From contig CANLCX010000002.1 in assembly GCA_947489315.1 (NCBI GenBank), positions 806,001 to 870,000 of the forward strand: DNA of 64,000 nucleotides. The letters run 5' to 3'. Made by a program: the position numbers and the translations under genes. Within the stretch, counting starts at the first letter, position 1. Each line of letters begins with the position of its first letter. The notes below the pieces were generated by a model. It searched no databases and was not told the DNA's origin. It saw only the letters and a program-made list of their open reading frames with translations. Source of the stretch: an uncultured Sphingomonadaceae bacterium. GTDB taxonomy: Bacteria > Pseudomonadota > Alphaproteobacteria > Sphingomonadales > Sphingomonadaceae. Positions 8,976 to 17,676 of the stretch are shown here, in pieces.

Positions 8976-9776
8976 TTAAGTAGGTTTGCGGAACTTCATC
9001 ACAAAGCGGTTAGTTTTGCCGCGTATCGCTGGGTCAAAGACATTTTTGTCCAAATCATCATCCGGATTAGCGAACATGTCGCTTTCCGCCTCCAGCACAA
9101 AACCGGCTTTCTCGAAATCGGCTTTGGCTGTGGCAGGATCAATCCGATGAGTCTTTTCAACCACGACTCTCGTGTCTCCGGCATTACCAACATGGTCGAT
9201 CACCGCGACGATACCGCCAGGCTTCATACCTGCATAAAGCTTACTCAAAAAAGCCGCAGGATCCATCCGTGCGACTTTGAACTTTTCGCTTTCCCAATAG
9301 AGGTCATGAAAGATGAGATGCATCATCGCAAAATCATAACTATCCGGTGCAGGTGTAAAATCACCCAATTGTGAGGGCAACATCGACACGCCCGGTTGCC
9401 GCTCAGAAATCCCGGCCCATTTAGCTTTCGCAGCGTCGCTGGATACAAATTGCGGGGGGTTGACCGCGACAACAGAACCATCGGCCCCAACTGCTGCGCC
9501 CATGATCTCGCTATAGTAGCCGCCGCCTGCAAAGATATCGAGTGCAGCATCGCCGGATTTCAAGCCCATGAAAGCAAGGATTTTAGACGGCATACGACTC
9601 TCGTCCAATTTTATATCGGCCTGAACGCGGCCACCGGCAGCCACAGCAGCAGTAAAATCAGGTGCAGCCTGCGTTGTGGCTTCACTTGGTTGGGCCATTG
9701 CCTGATGGCCATCATAAGCAACTGTACCCAGCGCTAAAACTGAACCCGCTACCACCGTTAAAACTGTCGATTGCAT
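8976..9776 (-). CDS. Exported class I SAM-dependent methyltransferase-like protein
   Basis: 266 residues with a Rossmann methyltransferase core: motif I is ALDIFAGGGYYSE (about residues 78-90), followed by MMHLIFHDLYW, the glycine turn MKPGGIVAVIDH and a C-terminal strand NRFVMKFRKP. The N-terminus looks like a signal peptide or anchor (about 28 residues ending QAMA-Q), so the enzyme appears to leave the cytoplasm, where its usual cosubstrate is made. Related proteins with the same layout are known in sphingomonads as predicted methyltransferases. The substrate is unknown. It is a single-gene unit with its own terminator. Confidence 0.82.
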   Translation of the reverse strand: MQSTVLTVVAGSVLALGTVAYDGHQAMAQPSEATTQAAPDFTAAVAAGGRVQADIKLDESRMPSKILAFMGLKSGDAALDIFAGGGYYSEIMGAAVGADGSVVAVNPPQFVSSDAAKAKWAGISERQPGVSMLPSQLGDFTPAPDSYDFAMMHLIFHDLYWESEKFKVARMDPAAFLSKLYAGMKPGGIVAVIDHVGNAGDTRVVVEKTHRIDPATAKADFEKAGFVLEAESDMFANPDDDLDKNVFDPAIRGKTNRFVMKFRKPT

Positions 9777-9919
9777 TACATCTCTCCCCAGATAATTATC
9801 GATTCAGCATGAACCTTGCCCCCTTGCTGTACAAGCCGGATACCTGTCGTTTGTCTATTTGAGCGTGATGTTGGTCGAGAAGTAGGCCCGATCATACCGT
9901 CCATAGGGTCAGAACCAGT

Positions 9920-12097
9920 TTAGAATTTCTTCTGCGTCTGACCAAATCCCATTTTGCGTGTGCCGGGTTTACCTTCAGTAGCCCTGCCTTTGGGTCTGGC
10001 CAGTTGTAAATCGGCAGGCAAACCCAGTTCATCAGCTTCGAGTTTACGAATTTCATCACGCAAACGTCCTGCAGTTTCAAATTCCAGATCAGCCGCCGCA
10101 TCGCGCATCCGTTTTTCAAGGCTTTCGATATGGCTGCGCAAGTTATGCCCAACAAGATGATCGGTATCATCATCAATCGGCACGGTAACCTGATCTTTGC
10201 TTGACACATGGGCGACAATATCACCGATATTTTTCTTGATCGAAAGCGGCGTGATGCCGTGCAGCTTGTTATAAGCCTCTTGCTTCTCGCGCCGCCGTCC
10301 GGTTTCATTAAGCGCCCGCTCCATCGAACCGGTAATGCGATCGGCATAAAGGATCACGCGGCCATCCACGTTACGCGCCGCCCGGCCGATGGTCTGGATC
10401 AAAGATGTTTCAGAGCGCAAGAAGCCTTCCTTATCCGCATCCAATATCGCCACCAATCCGCACTCGGGAATATCCAGACCCTCGCGGAGCAGGTTAATCC
10501 CGACCAAGACATCATAAACACCCAGTCGCAAATCCCGGATCAATTCTATCCGCTCCAGTGTTTCCACATCGCTATGCATATAGCGGACCTTCAAACCCGC
10601 CTCATGCATGAACTCGGTCAGATCTTCCGACATCCTTTTGGTCAGCGTCGTGACCAAGGTGCGATAGCCTTGCTGCGCGACCTTTCTGCATTCGTTGACC
10701 AGATCATCGACCTGATCCTCAACCGGCTTGATCTCGACCGGCGGATCAATCAGACCGGTCGGTCGGATCACCTGTTCGGCAAACACGCCACTTGTCTGCT
10801 CCATTTCCCATTTACCGGGGGTCGCCGATACACTCACCGTCTGCGGCCGCATCGCATCCCATTCATTAAAACGCAGCGGTCGGTTATCGATACAGCTGGG
10901 CAACCGGAACCCATATTCGGCCAAGTTAATTTTGCGGCGGTGATCCCCTTTTGACATAGCGCCGATTTGCGGCACCGTCTGATGGCTTTCATCGACGAAC
11001 AGCAAGGCATTGTCGGGTAGATATTCGAACAAGGTAGGCGGCGGCTCACCGGGCAAACGGCCTGTGAGAAAACGGGAGTAGTTTTCAATGCCCGCGCAGC
11101 TACCGGTCGCGCCGATCATCTCCAGATCAAAATGGGTGCGTTGCTCCAACCTTTGGTGCTCGATCAACTTGCCTTCAGCCTCCAGCTCTTTCAGCCGCAC
11201 GCCAAGCTCTAGCTTAATCGCCTCCATCGCTTGTTTCATAGTAGGTCCGGGCGTCACATGGTGGGAATTGGCATAAACACGGACGCTATTGAGACTAGCA
11301 CCCTTTTTCCCAGTCAGTGGATCAAACTCAACTATCTCTTCAATCTCATCTCCGAAAAAACTGATTCGCCACGCCATGTCTTCATAATGCGATGGATAAA
11401 TTTCCAGATTGTCACCACGCACCCGGAAATTACCGCGCGCAAAGGCCTGATCATTGCGCTTATATTGCAGGGAAACGAGCTTACGGATGATATCGCGCTG
11501 ATCCACCGCTTGCTCTTTTTTGAGATCAAAGATCATCGCCGAATAAGTTTCGACCGAGCCGATACCATAAAGACACGAAACAGACGCGACGATAATCACA
11601 TCATCCCGTTCAAGCAGAGACCGTGTCGCGCTATGGCGCATCCGGTCAATCGCTTCGTTTACCGAGCTTTCCTTCTCGATATAAGTATCGGAACGAGCCA
11701 CATAGGCTTCGGGCTGGTAATAATCATAATAGCTGACGAAATATTCGACGGCATTATTGGGGAAGAAATTTTTAAACTCCCCATATAATTGTGCGGCAAG
11801 AATCTTGTTCGGAGCCAATATCAAGGCCGGACGCTGTGTTTTCTCGATAATCTTGGCCATGGTGAAGGTTTTGCCCGACCCGGTAACACCCAGCAGCACC
11901 TGGTCCAGCTCATCCTCAAGAATTCCTTCCACCAGCTCCTTGATAGCAGTCGGCTGATCCCCGGATGGCTCAAAATCGCTAACCAGTTCAAAAGCTCTAC
12001 CACCTTCGGATTTTTCAGGTCGCACAGGTTTATGCGGGACGAAATTTTCGTCTGTATCCGGTTCCGCCAAACCTTCTCTAATTACCAGTTTTGCCAT
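9920..12097 (-). CDS. uvrB: Excinuclease ABC subunit B
   Basis: UvrB, the DNA damage verification helicase of nucleotide excision repair, acts with UvrA and UvrC. 725 residues from the ATG at 12097; a TTG 14 codons upstream is less likely. The Walker A motif GVTGSGKT is at about residues 70-77, the damage-gripping beta-hairpin region [11 protein letters not shown] follows at about 122, the helicase domain contains [11 protein letters not shown], and the C-terminus carries the UVR motif ([19 protein letters not shown]) that contacts UvrC. A basic tail follows. No LexA box was recognised upstream. It is divergent from the DUF3617 lipoprotein gene. Confidence 0.97.
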   Translation of the reverse strand: MAKLVIREGLAEPDTDENFVPHKPVRPEKSEGGRAFELVSDFEPSGDQPTAIKELVEGILEDELDQVLLGVTGSGKTFTMAKIIEKTQRPALILAPNKILAAQLYGEFKNFFPNNAVEYFVSYYDYYQPEAYVARSDTYIEKESSVNEAIDRMRHSATRSLLERDDVIIVASVSCLYGIGSVETYSAMIFDLKKEQAVDQRDIIRKLVSLQYKRNDQAFARGNFRVRGDNLEIYPSHYEDMAWRISFFGDEIEEIVEFDPLTGKKGASLNSVRVYANSHHVTPGPTMKQAMEAIKLELGVRLKELEAEGKLIEHQRLEQRTHFDLEMIGATGSCAGIENYSRFLTGRLPGEPPPTLFEYLPDNALLFVDESHQTVPQIGAMSKGDHRRKINLAEYGFRLPSCIDNRPLRFNEWDAMRPQTVSVSATPGKWEMEQTSGVFAEQVIRPTGLIDPPVEIKPVEDQVDDLVNECRKVAQQGYRTLVTTLTKRMSEDLTEFMHEAGLKVRYMHSDVETLERIELIRDLRLGVYDVLVGINLLREGLDIPECGLVAILDADKEGFLRSETSLIQTIGRAARNVDGRVILYADRITGSMERALNETGRRREKQEAYNKLHGITPLSIKKNIGDIVAHVSSKDQVTVPIDDDTDHLVGHNLRSHIESLEKRMRDAAADLEFETAGRLRDEIRKLEADELGLPADLQLARPKGRATEGKPGTRKMGFGQTQKKF

Positions 12098-12237
12098 GCG
12101 GATGATATGGAACAAAACAGGTCCATTGTCATCCCCCAATATTGCCGGAATGAAGACGTTACACTTCGCAAATTTACAATATTGATCAATCGCGTTATGG
12201 CAAAAGTGGGTTCAGTAATTAAACGAGGGAAATCCTA

Positions 12238-12774
12238 GTGAAGAAGATAGTTTTATCGGTTGCCGCCGTAACATTGCTGGCGGGTTGCTCAAGTAACAAA
12301 GCCGACGCTGATGGCGATGGTAACATCAGCGCTGATGAGGTGGCGAAGGTTATGAATGAAGTCACCCTGGAGCCTGGCGAGTGGGAAAACACAGTTGAAA
12401 TTGTCGATGTACAAATCGAAGGCCTTCCAGAAGGCGCACCGGCAAATATTATGGACAGCATGAAGACGACAACTGTCACCAAAACTTGCATTACCGAAGA
12501 ACAAGCCAAAAATCCTGGTGCAGAATTTTTTGCAGCACAGGAACAGACCGATTGCAAAATCAAGAAATTTGATATGAGCGGCGGCGCGATCAATTCCGAG
12601 ATGTCCTGTTCCAATGTCGGCGCGCCCGGCGAAATGAATATGGCAATGACCGGGCAATATGGTCCCAGCAGCTATGAAATGACCATGAAAATGGATGGTG
12701 GTGCTGGCGGCATGAAAATGAACATTACCGCCAAAAACAATGGCAAACGGATCGGCAAGTGCCCAGCGGGCTAG
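12238..12774 (+). CDS. DUF3617-type lipoprotein with an EF-hand loop
   Basis: 178 residues, GTG start with GAGGG upstream. The lipobox LLAGC puts the lipid on Cys17. Only five residues later (D23 to E34) a full 12-position EF-hand calcium loop can be read: Asp at 1, 3 and 5, Gly at 6, Ile at 8 and Glu at 12. The rest matches the DUF3617 layout: EPGEWENTVEI, two Cys pairs (TKTCIT, QTDCKI, EMSCSN, IGKCPAG) and Met-rich strands. The role of DUF3617 proteins is unknown; they are exported and probably disulfide bonded. A terminator follows about 27 bases after the stop. Confidence 0.85.
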   Translation: MKKIVLSVAAVTLLAGCSSNKADADGDGNISADEVAKVMNEVTLEPGEWENTVEIVDVQIEGLPEGAPANIMDSMKTTTVTKTCITEEQAKNPGAEFFAAQEQTDCKIKKFDMSGGAINSEMSCSNVGAPGEMNMAMTGQYGPSSYEMTMKMDGGAGGMKMNITAKNNGKRIGKCPAG

Positions 12775-13966
12775 TCAGTTGATCCTGAACATTACGAAGA
12801 ACGGAGCAAAGGCCCTGCGCTTTTGCTCCGTTTTCTTTTGTCTTGTCTGGTCATTGTCCATCAACATCTCGGCACAGACTGGCGCGCCGCCCGCAGCAGT
12901 CATGAACCAATTCAATGAGGATCAGGTTGCAACCATCGCCATTCAGGGATTATCCAACCGCACCACCGGTCGCGCTTTGATGCCCGATGATCCGGCGCGG
13001 ATCGCATCAATCTCAAAGCTTTTTATCAACCTCGCGGTGATGCGTTTGATGGAGCGGGATCAGCTGCAACTCGATGCAGATGTATCGGACTATCTTGACT
13101 GGTCACTGCGACATCCATCCTTTCCTGACGTAGCCATCACCTTACGCCTGTTGCTCTCTCATCAATCTGGCTTGCGCGATGGTATTAACTACGCACTGCC
13201 GATGGATGCAAAGCTTTCAACCGAACTGGAAAACCCAGAGGCTTGGGATGCCGATCACCCGCCCGGCCAGTATTTCACTTATGCCAATCTCAATTTTCCG
13301 GTCGTTGCGGCTGTTATGGAAGCGGCCACGGGCAAACGCTTTGATCGGATCATGAAGGAAGAGGTTTTCGATCCCCTGAAACTTGATGCCTGTTTCAACT
13401 GGACCTTGTGCAGCGATGAAAAGATCTCCGCAGCCGTAACTCTTTACCGTGCCAACGGCGATGTCGCTCGCGATGATTTGCGCGGCGTGAAGGAAGATTG
13501 CTCCATGGTTCCTGCTAAAGATGGCAGCTGTGATTTGGTGCTCTATCAACTGGGCCAGACCGGATCGATATTCAGTCCGCAAGGCGGCCTGCGCATATCT
13601 GCCAATGATCTCGCTAAGGTTGGACAGATGTTTCTAACCAATGACGGTGACTTTCTAAGCAAATCCAGCATCGCCACAATGATCAGTCCTGCCTGGCAAT
13701 ATGATGGCTCTAACGGTGACAGCGAAGATGGTTATTTCTGCGCGTACGGCCTGGCAGTTCACATTCTCGCTGCTCCAGGACGCCCGTCATCCTGCAAGGA
13801 TGATCCTTTCGGTGACGGCCAAATGCGCTTTGGGCACAGCGGCGAAGCCTATGCTTTGAAATCCGGTCTTTGGATAAATCCGGCTAGCAACCAAGGCACT
13901 GCCTTCTTTCGCACACAGGTCCCTGAAAATGATCCGGCAGGTCATTGCATCTATTTCTGTGAGTGA
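12740..13966 (+). CDS. Serine hydrolase, beta-lactamase/penicillin-binding family
   Basis: Up to 408 residues from the ATG at 12740. Class C-like active site: Ser90 in SISK (SxxK), YAN in FTYANLNFP (YxN), and HSG in FGHSGEA near the end (the KTG-like box). It probably cleaves an ester, amide or peptidoglycan-type bond in the periplasm. The start is uncertain: the first ATG overlaps the previous gene by 35 bases and has no ribosome site, while an ATG at 12902 would remove what looks like a signal peptide (residues 28-45, cleavage near ISA-QT). The codons for that signal lie across the previous gene's terminator hairpin. A TTG or CTG start nearby is possible. Confidence 0.8.
   Translation: MANGSASAQRASQLILNITKNGAKALRFCSVFFCLVWSLSINISAQTGAPPAAVMNQFNEDQVATIAIQGLSNRTTGRALMPDDPARIASISKLFINLAVMRLMERDQLQLDADVSDYLDWSLRHPSFPDVAITLRLLLSHQSGLRDGINYALPMDAKLSTELENPEAWDADHPPGQYFTYANLNFPVVAAVMEAATGKRFDRIMKEEVFDPLKLDACFNWTLCSDEKISAAVTLYRANGDVARDDLRGVKEDCSMVPAKDGSCDLVLYQLGQTGSIFSPQGGLRISANDLAKVGQMFLTNDGDFLSKSSIATMISPAWQYDGSNGDSEDGYFCAYGLAVHILAAPGRPSSCKDDPFGDGQMRFGHSGEAYALKSGLWINPASNQGTAFFRTQVPENDPAGHCIYFCE
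12801..12839 (+). terminator. Terminator after the DUF3617 gene, inside the next reading frame
   Basis: ACGGAGCAAAGGC (12801-12813) pairs with GCTTTTGCTCCGT (12819-12831) through one G-U pair, followed by TTTCTTTT. It is a good Rho-independent terminator for the lipoprotein gene, yet overlaps codons that read as the signal peptide of the following hydrolase. Confidence 0.8.
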
Positions 13967-14017
13967 TAGGTTTCAGTCCGAAACCGAATCAACCGCCCTC
14001 AATCAGGAGAGAAAAAG

Positions 14018-14401
14018 ATGATCGCTTACACCATGCTTGGCACCAATGACAAAGACAAAGCCGTTGAATTTTATGATAAGCTGTTTGAAGGTACGGATGT
14101 CAAAAAATTGTTTCAAACACCTTTGGGTGGCCAGTTTTACGGCAAGAAACCCGGCCAACCGATGATCTGCATCACCAATCCCTATGATGGCAACGAAGCC
14201 TGCTTTGGTAATGGCACCATGGTAGCCATGTCATTTGACGATACCGACCAGATTGATGCCCTTTATGCCAAGGCATTGGAACTGGGTGCTGCCGATGAGG
14301 GCGCTCCCGGCTGGCGCGCACCGGACGTTTTTTATGGTGCCTATTTCCGTGATCTTGACGGCAATAAGCTTTGCGTATGCAAAATGAACATGGGAGGCTG
14401 A
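14018..14401 (+). CDS. VOC family (glyoxalase/bleomycin-resistance fold) protein
   Basis: 127 residues forming one vicinal-oxygen-chelate domain: MIAYTMLGTNDKDKAVEFYD at the start, a central LDxxYAKALELG helix and YFRDLDGNKLCVCKM at the end. A good ribosome site (CAGGAGAG) precedes the ATG. The fold binds a metal and modifies small electrophiles, but this subgroup (YfcF-type VOC) has no known substrate. The following gene is a diverged copy, so the pair arose by tandem duplication and is probably cotranscribed. Confidence 0.85.
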   Translation: MIAYTMLGTNDKDKAVEFYDKLFEGTDVKKLFQTPLGGQFYGKKPGQPMICITNPYDGNEACFGNGTMVAMSFDDTDQIDALYAKALELGAADEGAPGWRAPDVFYGAYFRDLDGNKLCVCKMNMGG

Positions 14402-14403
14402 TC

Positions 14404-14796
14404 ATGATTGGCTATGTCACATTAGGCGTCAATAATATCGAGAAAGCGCAGGCATATTATGACGCGCTACTGAGCGAACTAGGCGCAAAACGATTGATGG
14501 AACTCGAAGAGGGCGGTTTCACGCTTTATGGTGCCGAAATGGGCGCGCCCTCGCTTGCCATCACCCAACCTTATAATGGCCAGGCGGCTGTGCCGGGCAA
14601 TGGTAATATGATCGCCATCCCGTTCGAAGAACGGGCGCAAGTCGATAGCTTTTACAACAAAGCAATGGAACTGGGCGGCAGCGATGAAGGTCCTCCTGGA
14701 CTGCGCGGCGATGATGGCCCACAAGCTTTTTACGCAGCCTATTTTCGGGACCCGGAAGGCAATAAACTTTGCGCTTTTCGTGTTGGGCCAGCATAA
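14404..14796 (+). CDS. VOC family protein, tandem paralogue
   Basis: 130 residues, clearly a paralogue of the preceding protein: MIGYVTLGVNNIEKAQAYYD, then FYNKAMELGGSDEGPPG, then YFRDPEGNKLCAFRVG. The ATG at 14404 has GGGAGG seven bases upstream and starts 2 bases after the previous stop; an upstream in-frame ATG lies inside the previous gene and is unlikely. Metal-binding residues of the fold appear only partly kept (His is absent at the first strand, as in its neighbour), so catalytic activity is uncertain. Confidence 0.85.
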   Translation: MIGYVTLGVNNIEKAQAYYDALLSELGAKRLMELEEGGFTLYGAEMGAPSLAITQPYNGQAAVPGNGNMIAIPFEERAQVDSFYNKAMELGGSDEGPPGLRGDDGPQAFYAAYFRDPEGNKLCAFRVGPA

Positions 14797-14824
14797 GGGC
14801 GGAAATTCCACGGGGAGAAATATC

Positions 14825-16162
14825 TTGAAACATGTGATTCTGGCTTTGGCTGCAAGCAGCGCTTTATTCTATGGTGCGCCAGCATCGGCCCAATCGACTG
14901 ATCTCGCAAAGGCAGTCGCGGCGGACTATGACGCCAAGCTTGAAGCGCTGTTTATCGATTTTCACAAAAACCCGGAACTGTCTTACAAAGAAACCCGTAC
15001 CGCTGGCATCATCGCCAAGGAATGGCGCGCGGTCGGATGGGATGTTACCGAGAAAGTGGGCGGCACCGGCGTCGTCGCCGTCATGAAAAATGGCGACGGC
15101 CCAACCCTGATGTTGCGCGCCGATATGGACGGCCTGCCGTTGGTCGAAGATAGCGGCCTCGATTACATGTCCACCGTCAAGCAGGTCAGCATTGATGGCG
15201 AAGAGAAGCCGGTTATGCATGCTTGCGGCCATGACGTGCATATCACCTCGCTCATCGGTACGGCCCGGCGACTGTCGGCAATGAAAGACCAGTGGCGCGG
15301 GACGATTGTTTTGATTGCACAACCGGCTGAAGAGCGCATTGGCGGTGCGAAGCTGATGATGGACGACGGTCTCTACACCCGCTTTCCCAAGCCGGATTTT
15401 GCCATGGCTTTTCACGTTTCAGCTGACACGCCGACAGGCAAAATGGCGCTGAAAGAGGGCATTACCTATTCCTCTTCCGACAGTGTCGATATTACCGTGC
15501 ATGGCGTCGGCGCGCATGGTGCATCTCCCCATCGCGGCAAGGATCCGATTGTCATGGGCGCGCAGATCATCATGAACCTGCAGACCATTGTCAGCCGGGA
15601 AATCGCCCCGCTGAAACCCGCCGTGGTGACAGTTGGTGCGTTCCACAGCGGTTTCAAACACAATATCATTTCCGACAAAGCAACGATGCAGCTTACCGTC
15701 CGGTCCGACGATCAGGAAACCCGTGAGAAACTGCTCGAAGGTATTAAGCGCATTGCCGAAAATGTGGGCCGGATGAATGGATTGCCCGAAGACAAATTGC
15801 CCGAGGTCAAGATATCGCATGAGCGGACCCCGGCGACCTATAATGATGCGACATTGTCACAGCGGATCAGAAGCCTGTTTTCCGAACGTTTCGGAGCGGA
15901 TGTCTTTGACGACCAACCGCGCGAAGGCATGGGCGCAGAAGATTTCGCCTATTTTGTCGCGCCCAATACCGATGTGCCCGGTGTCTATTTCAACGTTGGC
16001 GGAACCCCGCAAGCGGACTTTGATCGCGAAGATGCTGGCGGCGCGCCCGTGCCATCGCATCACTCACCCTTCTTCAAGGTGGCGCCAAGAGAGTCGGTGA
16101 CATTGGGCACAGAAGCTATGACAGCCGCTGCATTGGATCTGCTTGCCCCGAAAACCGAATAA
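14825..16162 (+). CDS. M20 family amidohydrolase/carboxypeptidase, exported
   Basis: 445 residues from the TTG at 14825, which has GGGGAGAA upstream and yields a signal peptide ending ASAQS. Zinc-dependent M20D amidohydrolase (relatives of hippurate and IAA-amino-acid hydrolases) cleaving N-acyl amino acids. The metal site is seen in MHACGHDVHI (Cys, His), AQPAEERIGGAKLM (Glu pair) and FHVS, with the last His in PSHHSPFFKV. The dimerisation domain lies between (about residues 205-320). A periplasmic location is unusual for the better-known cytoplasmic members. The next gene starts 5 bases after its stop. Confidence 0.9.
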   Translation: MKHVILALAASSALFYGAPASAQSTDLAKAVAADYDAKLEALFIDFHKNPELSYKETRTAGIIAKEWRAVGWDVTEKVGGTGVVAVMKNGDGPTLMLRADMDGLPLVEDSGLDYMSTVKQVSIDGEEKPVMHACGHDVHITSLIGTARRLSAMKDQWRGTIVLIAQPAEERIGGAKLMMDDGLYTRFPKPDFAMAFHVSADTPTGKMALKEGITYSSSDSVDITVHGVGAHGASPHRGKDPIVMGAQIIMNLQTIVSREIAPLKPAVVTVGAFHSGFKHNIISDKATMQLTVRSDDQETREKLLEGIKRIAENVGRMNGLPEDKLPEVKISHERTPATYNDATLSQRIRSLFSERFGADVFDDQPREGMGAEDFAYFVAPNTDVPGVYFNVGGTPQADFDREDAGGAPVPSHHSPFFKVAPRESVTLGTEAMTAAALDLLAPKTE

Positions 16163-16167
16163 CCATC

Positions 16168-16515
16168 ATGGCCGATGATCTTTCCAAACGTCAGATCGCG
16201 GCCCTGAAGACCCTTATGCGCGAACGACAGGCAGAGCTCAAAGCGCTGGATGAAGAAGCAGCGGGCTGGAGCGATACGGTCGAGCTCGATCAGCAAAGCG
16301 TTGGTCGCTTGTCGCGAATGGACGCGATGCAACAACAGGAAATGGCGCGGGCCGAAGCCCGCCGCCGGACCAGCGACCTCGCCCGCATCGACATCGCATT
16401 GAAGCGCATCGAAGAAGACGAATATGGCTGGTGCGCCGAATGCGGAGAACCCATTGCTTACAAGCGGCTCGAGATTGATCCGGCCGCCGCGTTATGTGTG
16501 ACCTGCGCGCGTTAA
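16168..16515 (+). CDS. DksA/TraR-type C4 zinc finger protein
   Basis: 115 residues. An N-terminal helical hairpin (residues 5-80) is followed by a C4 zinc finger: C89, C92, C110, C113 in CAECGEPIAY and LCVTC. Members bind the RNA polymerase secondary channel and tune promoters during starvation; small ones such as this resemble TraR/YbiI rather than full DksA. The loop between the helices lacks the acidic DxxDxA tip of DksA as far as I can see, having AAGWSDTVELD instead. It follows the amidohydrolase closely and may be cotranscribed. Confidence 0.88.
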   Translation: MADDLSKRQIAALKTLMRERQAELKALDEEAAGWSDTVELDQQSVGRLSRMDAMQQQEMARAEARRRTSDLARIDIALKRIEEDEYGWCAECGEPIAYKRLEIDPAAALCVTCAR

Positions 16516-16733
16516 AAACTTGCCGCGCAAAAAATAGGGTCACACAGGGTCACACCCCCTAATACAGGATTTCCTTTGCCCTCAAAAAGGGCGGAAGGCG
16601 GCGGATGTGTGGATATTCAAAACTGAGAAAGAGCTGGCATAGGCATAGCGTTTTCGATGCATGTAGGAAAGCGGAATACCGCATTTTTCTCTCTCGCCAA
16701 TGCCGGCACTTGGCAACGAAATCGGCGGCGAAC

Positions 16734-16761
16734 TTGACATGCAACCATATAGTTGCATAAT
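16734..16761 (+). promoter_or_regulatory. Promoter with built-in ArsR-type operator
   Basis: TTGACA (16734-16739) and CATAAT (16756-16761) are separated by 16 bases. Inside and flanking the spacer is a perfect dyad, ATGCAAC (16739-16745) and GTTGCAT (16752-16758) with 6 bases between. A regulator bound there would block RNA polymerase. The expected transcript start falls at the ATG at 16769, so the message is probably leaderless. Confidence 0.8.
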
Positions 16762-16768
16762 GACAAGC

Positions 16769-17107
16769 ATGACAGATGTATTCCATGCCCTTGCCGATGA
16801 GTCGCGCCGCCTGCTTCTCGACCGCCTGTTTGAAAAAGGCGGGCAGAGCCTGAATGATCTATGCGAGGGCTTTCCCATGTCCCGCCAAGCCGTCGCAAAG
16901 CATCTCGGAATATTGGAAAAAGCCAATCTGGTTTCTGTGCATTGGCAGGGCCGGACCAAGCTCCATTATCTCAATCCCGTGCCGCTGGGTGACATTGTCC
17001 ATCGCTGGGTCGGCAAGTTTGAAGATGCCCGCATCGCCGCCCTGACCGAATTCAAAGAACAAGTGGAAGACAAACAAAAACCAAAACAGGAGAAACGCCG
17101 TGCCTGA
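16769..17107 (+). CDS. ArsR family transcriptional regulator
   Basis: 112 residues; winged-helix repressor of the ArsR/SmtB fold, with the recognition helix in MSRQAVAKHLGILEKANLV and the wing in HWQGRTKLHYLNP. No metal-binding Cys box (ELCVCD type) is present, so it belongs to the group paired with SRPBCC proteins rather than to the metal sensors. The ATG at 16769 is chosen because the promoter places the transcript start on it; an ATG at 16760 overlaps the -10 box. It shares 8 bases with the next gene, an operon. Self-repression is likely. Confidence 0.88.
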   Translation: MTDVFHALADESRRLLLDRLFEKGGQSLNDLCEGFPMSRQAVAKHLGILEKANLVSVHWQGRTKLHYLNPVPLGDIVHRWVGKFEDARIAALTEFKEQVEDKQKPKQEKRRA

Positions 17108-17600
17108 TACAACCCCCTTAGAAACCATCCCTACCCGTGCTTCAACCGGAGAACCGTGCGCGCCGGATTTCGTCTACACCATCTATATTGCCGCCAGCGC
17201 GGAAAAAGTCTGGAACGGCCTGATCGATCGGGAAATGACCAAAGCCTATTGGGGCCATTATAATGAATCCGACTGGAAACAAGGATCACGCTGGGAACAT
17301 GTTGGCAGCGACAGCGGCAAGGTCAACGTAAGGGGACAGATTATCGAAATGGACCCCCCGCGCAAGATGGTCTGGAGTTGGGCCTTTGCAGACGAGGCAG
17401 ACGAACCGGCCAAGCTGTCGCGGGTGACTTATGAACTGGTTGCGCTGGGCCCTGATACGAAATTGACTGTGACCCACAGCGAATTGGAACCCGGTTCTTC
17501 GATGGACATAGGCGTTCGTGAGGGTTGGTCTGCCGTTCTCAGCAATCTTAAGAGCATGGTGGAAACTGGAAAAGCCATGTCGGAAGAGGATTGGAAATGA
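17100..17600 (+). CDS. SRPBCC (AHSA1-type) domain protein
   Basis: 166 residues, GTG start with AGGAG nine bases upstream and an 8-base overlap with the ArsR gene. START-like helix-grip fold: VYTIYIAASAEKVWNGL at the start, then KAYWGHYNESDWKQGSRW, then a long C-terminal helix (GWSAVLSNLKSMVETG). These proteins bind a hydrophobic ligand in a deep cavity. The ArsR-SRPBCC pair is common in proteobacteria; the ligand sensed by the pair is not known. Confidence 0.85.
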   Translation: MPDTTPLETIPTRASTGEPCAPDFVYTIYIAASAEKVWNGLIDREMTKAYWGHYNESDWKQGSRWEHVGSDSGKVNVRGQIIEMDPPRKMVWSWAFADEADEPAKLSRVTYELVALGPDTKLTVTHSELEPGSSMDIGVREGWSAVLSNLKSMVETGKAMSEEDWK

Positions 17601-17676
17601 TTTCCAGTGGTTAACCGCCAAAAAGACTCAATTTTACGCCGAACGGAATCATTTGCGCTTTCCCCTTTGAAATCAG

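Noticed and set aside
14684-14824. Upstream extension of the M20 amidohydrolase inside the VOC gene
   Set aside because: It overlaps the VOC gene by over 100 bases; the TTG at 14825 has a clear ribosome site and gives a proper signal peptide.
16560-16600. GCCCT/AGGGC hairpin after the DksA-type gene
   Set aside because: Only five base pairs and no T run; too weak to call a terminator.
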